From contig JBCDIQ010000111.1 of NCBI GenBank assembly GCA_039024295.1, forward strand, positions 1 through 14,844: a DNA stretch of 14,844 bases, written 5' to 3'. This document shows, piece after piece, positions 14,560 through 14,844 of the stretch (the first letter of the stretch is position 1; the number at the start of each line of letters is the position of its first letter). The position numbers and the translations under genes were made by a program. The notes below the pieces were generated by a model. That model made no database searches. It saw only the letters and a list, made by a program, of their open reading frames with translations, and was not told the DNA's origin. The stretch is from JBCDIQ01 sp039024295. GTDB lineage: Bacteria > Bacteroidota > Bacteroidia > J057.

Positions 14560-14844
14560 TTCAAGTACCCAAGTTTCCTCTTCAATCATTCCCTTCGCAA
14601 ACTTCCTTGCCGCCTGATCTGCCCTACGGATAGGCTCAATGGTTCGGTATTTTCCCCTTAACTCCAAAATGATGGAAACAGCTTCTTTCTGGCTGATAAG
14701 GTGCCCGGCACTGACAAACACAGGTTTTACATTCGATTGAGTCCTGACCACGAATCCTATACATTCATTGTTGAAATGGACAGGACAGGTAGCCCCTTCC
14801 TCATCGCCTAACTCATAGGGAACCCTCAGCAGGGGATCTTTTGC
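14557..14844 (-). CDS. nfi: Endonuclease V (deoxyinosine 3'-endonuclease), C-terminal part; 5' end outside window
   Basis: The frame is open from the right edge of the window to TAA at 14559-14557, giving 95 residues. They match the C-terminal third of endonuclease V: a segment with GDEEGATCPV, the strand CIGFVVRTQSNVKPVFVSAGH, the conserved His48 of the GH motif, IS..EAV, and the ending YRTIEPIRRADQAAR. Endonuclease V cuts DNA at the second phosphodiester bond 3' of deoxyinosine and other deaminated bases, starting their repair. The motif more often reads SPGH; here it is SAGH. The catalytic acidic residues lie in the missing N-terminal part, so intactness cannot be judged. A GTG codon at 14751 is internal to the domain and is not the start. 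This looks like an ordinary housekeeping gene ending at the bidirectional terminator. Confidence 0.9.
   Translation of the reverse strand, partial: AKDPLLRVPYELGDEEGATCPVHFNNECIGFVVRTQSNVKPVFVSAGHLISQKEAVSIILELRGKYRTIEPIRRADQAARKFAKGMIEEETWVLE

Noticed and set aside
1..14844. Search by eye for CRISPR repeats, tRNA genes, insertion-sequence ends and attachment sites
   Set aside because: No regularly spaced repeats, cloverleaf with CCA, transposase motifs or flanking direct repeats were seen.

Overview
The window looks like a chromosomal segment from a member of the Bacteroidota, most probably of the Saprospiria type (Lewinella/Haliscomenobacter-like). The evidence is two secreted proteins ending in type IX secretion system (T9SS) sorting-like domains, a promoter-like TAnnTTTG element, weak or absent Shine-Dalgarno sequences, and a large periplasmic TPR-CHAT protein next to an ECF sigma factor. 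The genus is inference. No tRNA, rRNA, CRISPR array, insertion sequence or attachment site was seen, and no gap without a gene exceeds about 160 bases.

Left edge (1-1260): the C-terminal end of a response-regulator receiver domain, probably the tail of a hybrid histidine kinase, is followed by a 242-aa secreted beta-rich protein with a T9SS-like tail and a very strong terminator.

Minus-strand block (1274-6600, read right to left): a 1310-aa secreted modular protein (three Cys-containing PPC-like repeats, PKD, IPT-like, helical segment, DUF11-like beta domain, T9SS sorting domain) comes first. After a terminator there is an ECF sigma factor, whose gene overlaps that of a single-pass membrane protein with an anti-sigma-like cytoplasmic end and a TPR-like outer end.

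Plus-strand block (6743-13391): facing away from the 1310-aa gene are a 1059-aa TPR-CHAT protease-like protein with both catalytic residues, a signal peptide and a C-terminal membrane anchor; an 875-aa protein with two N-terminal beta repeats and two intact CbxX/CfqX-type AAA+ modules; and a compact ThiF/E1-like protein. No terminator is visible between these three, so they may form one transcription unit. The set of protease-like protein, AAA+ remodeller and adenylyltransferase-like protein, beside an ECF sigma/anti-sigma pair, is the most interesting content here and could be an envelope signalling or conflict system. That functional link is inference.

Right edge (13452-14844): a membrane fatty acid hydroxylase/sterol desaturase-family gene with its own candidate promoter converges, through a bidirectional terminator, on the C-terminal part of an endonuclease V gene on the minus strand. 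These two look like ordinary housekeeping or lipid genes.
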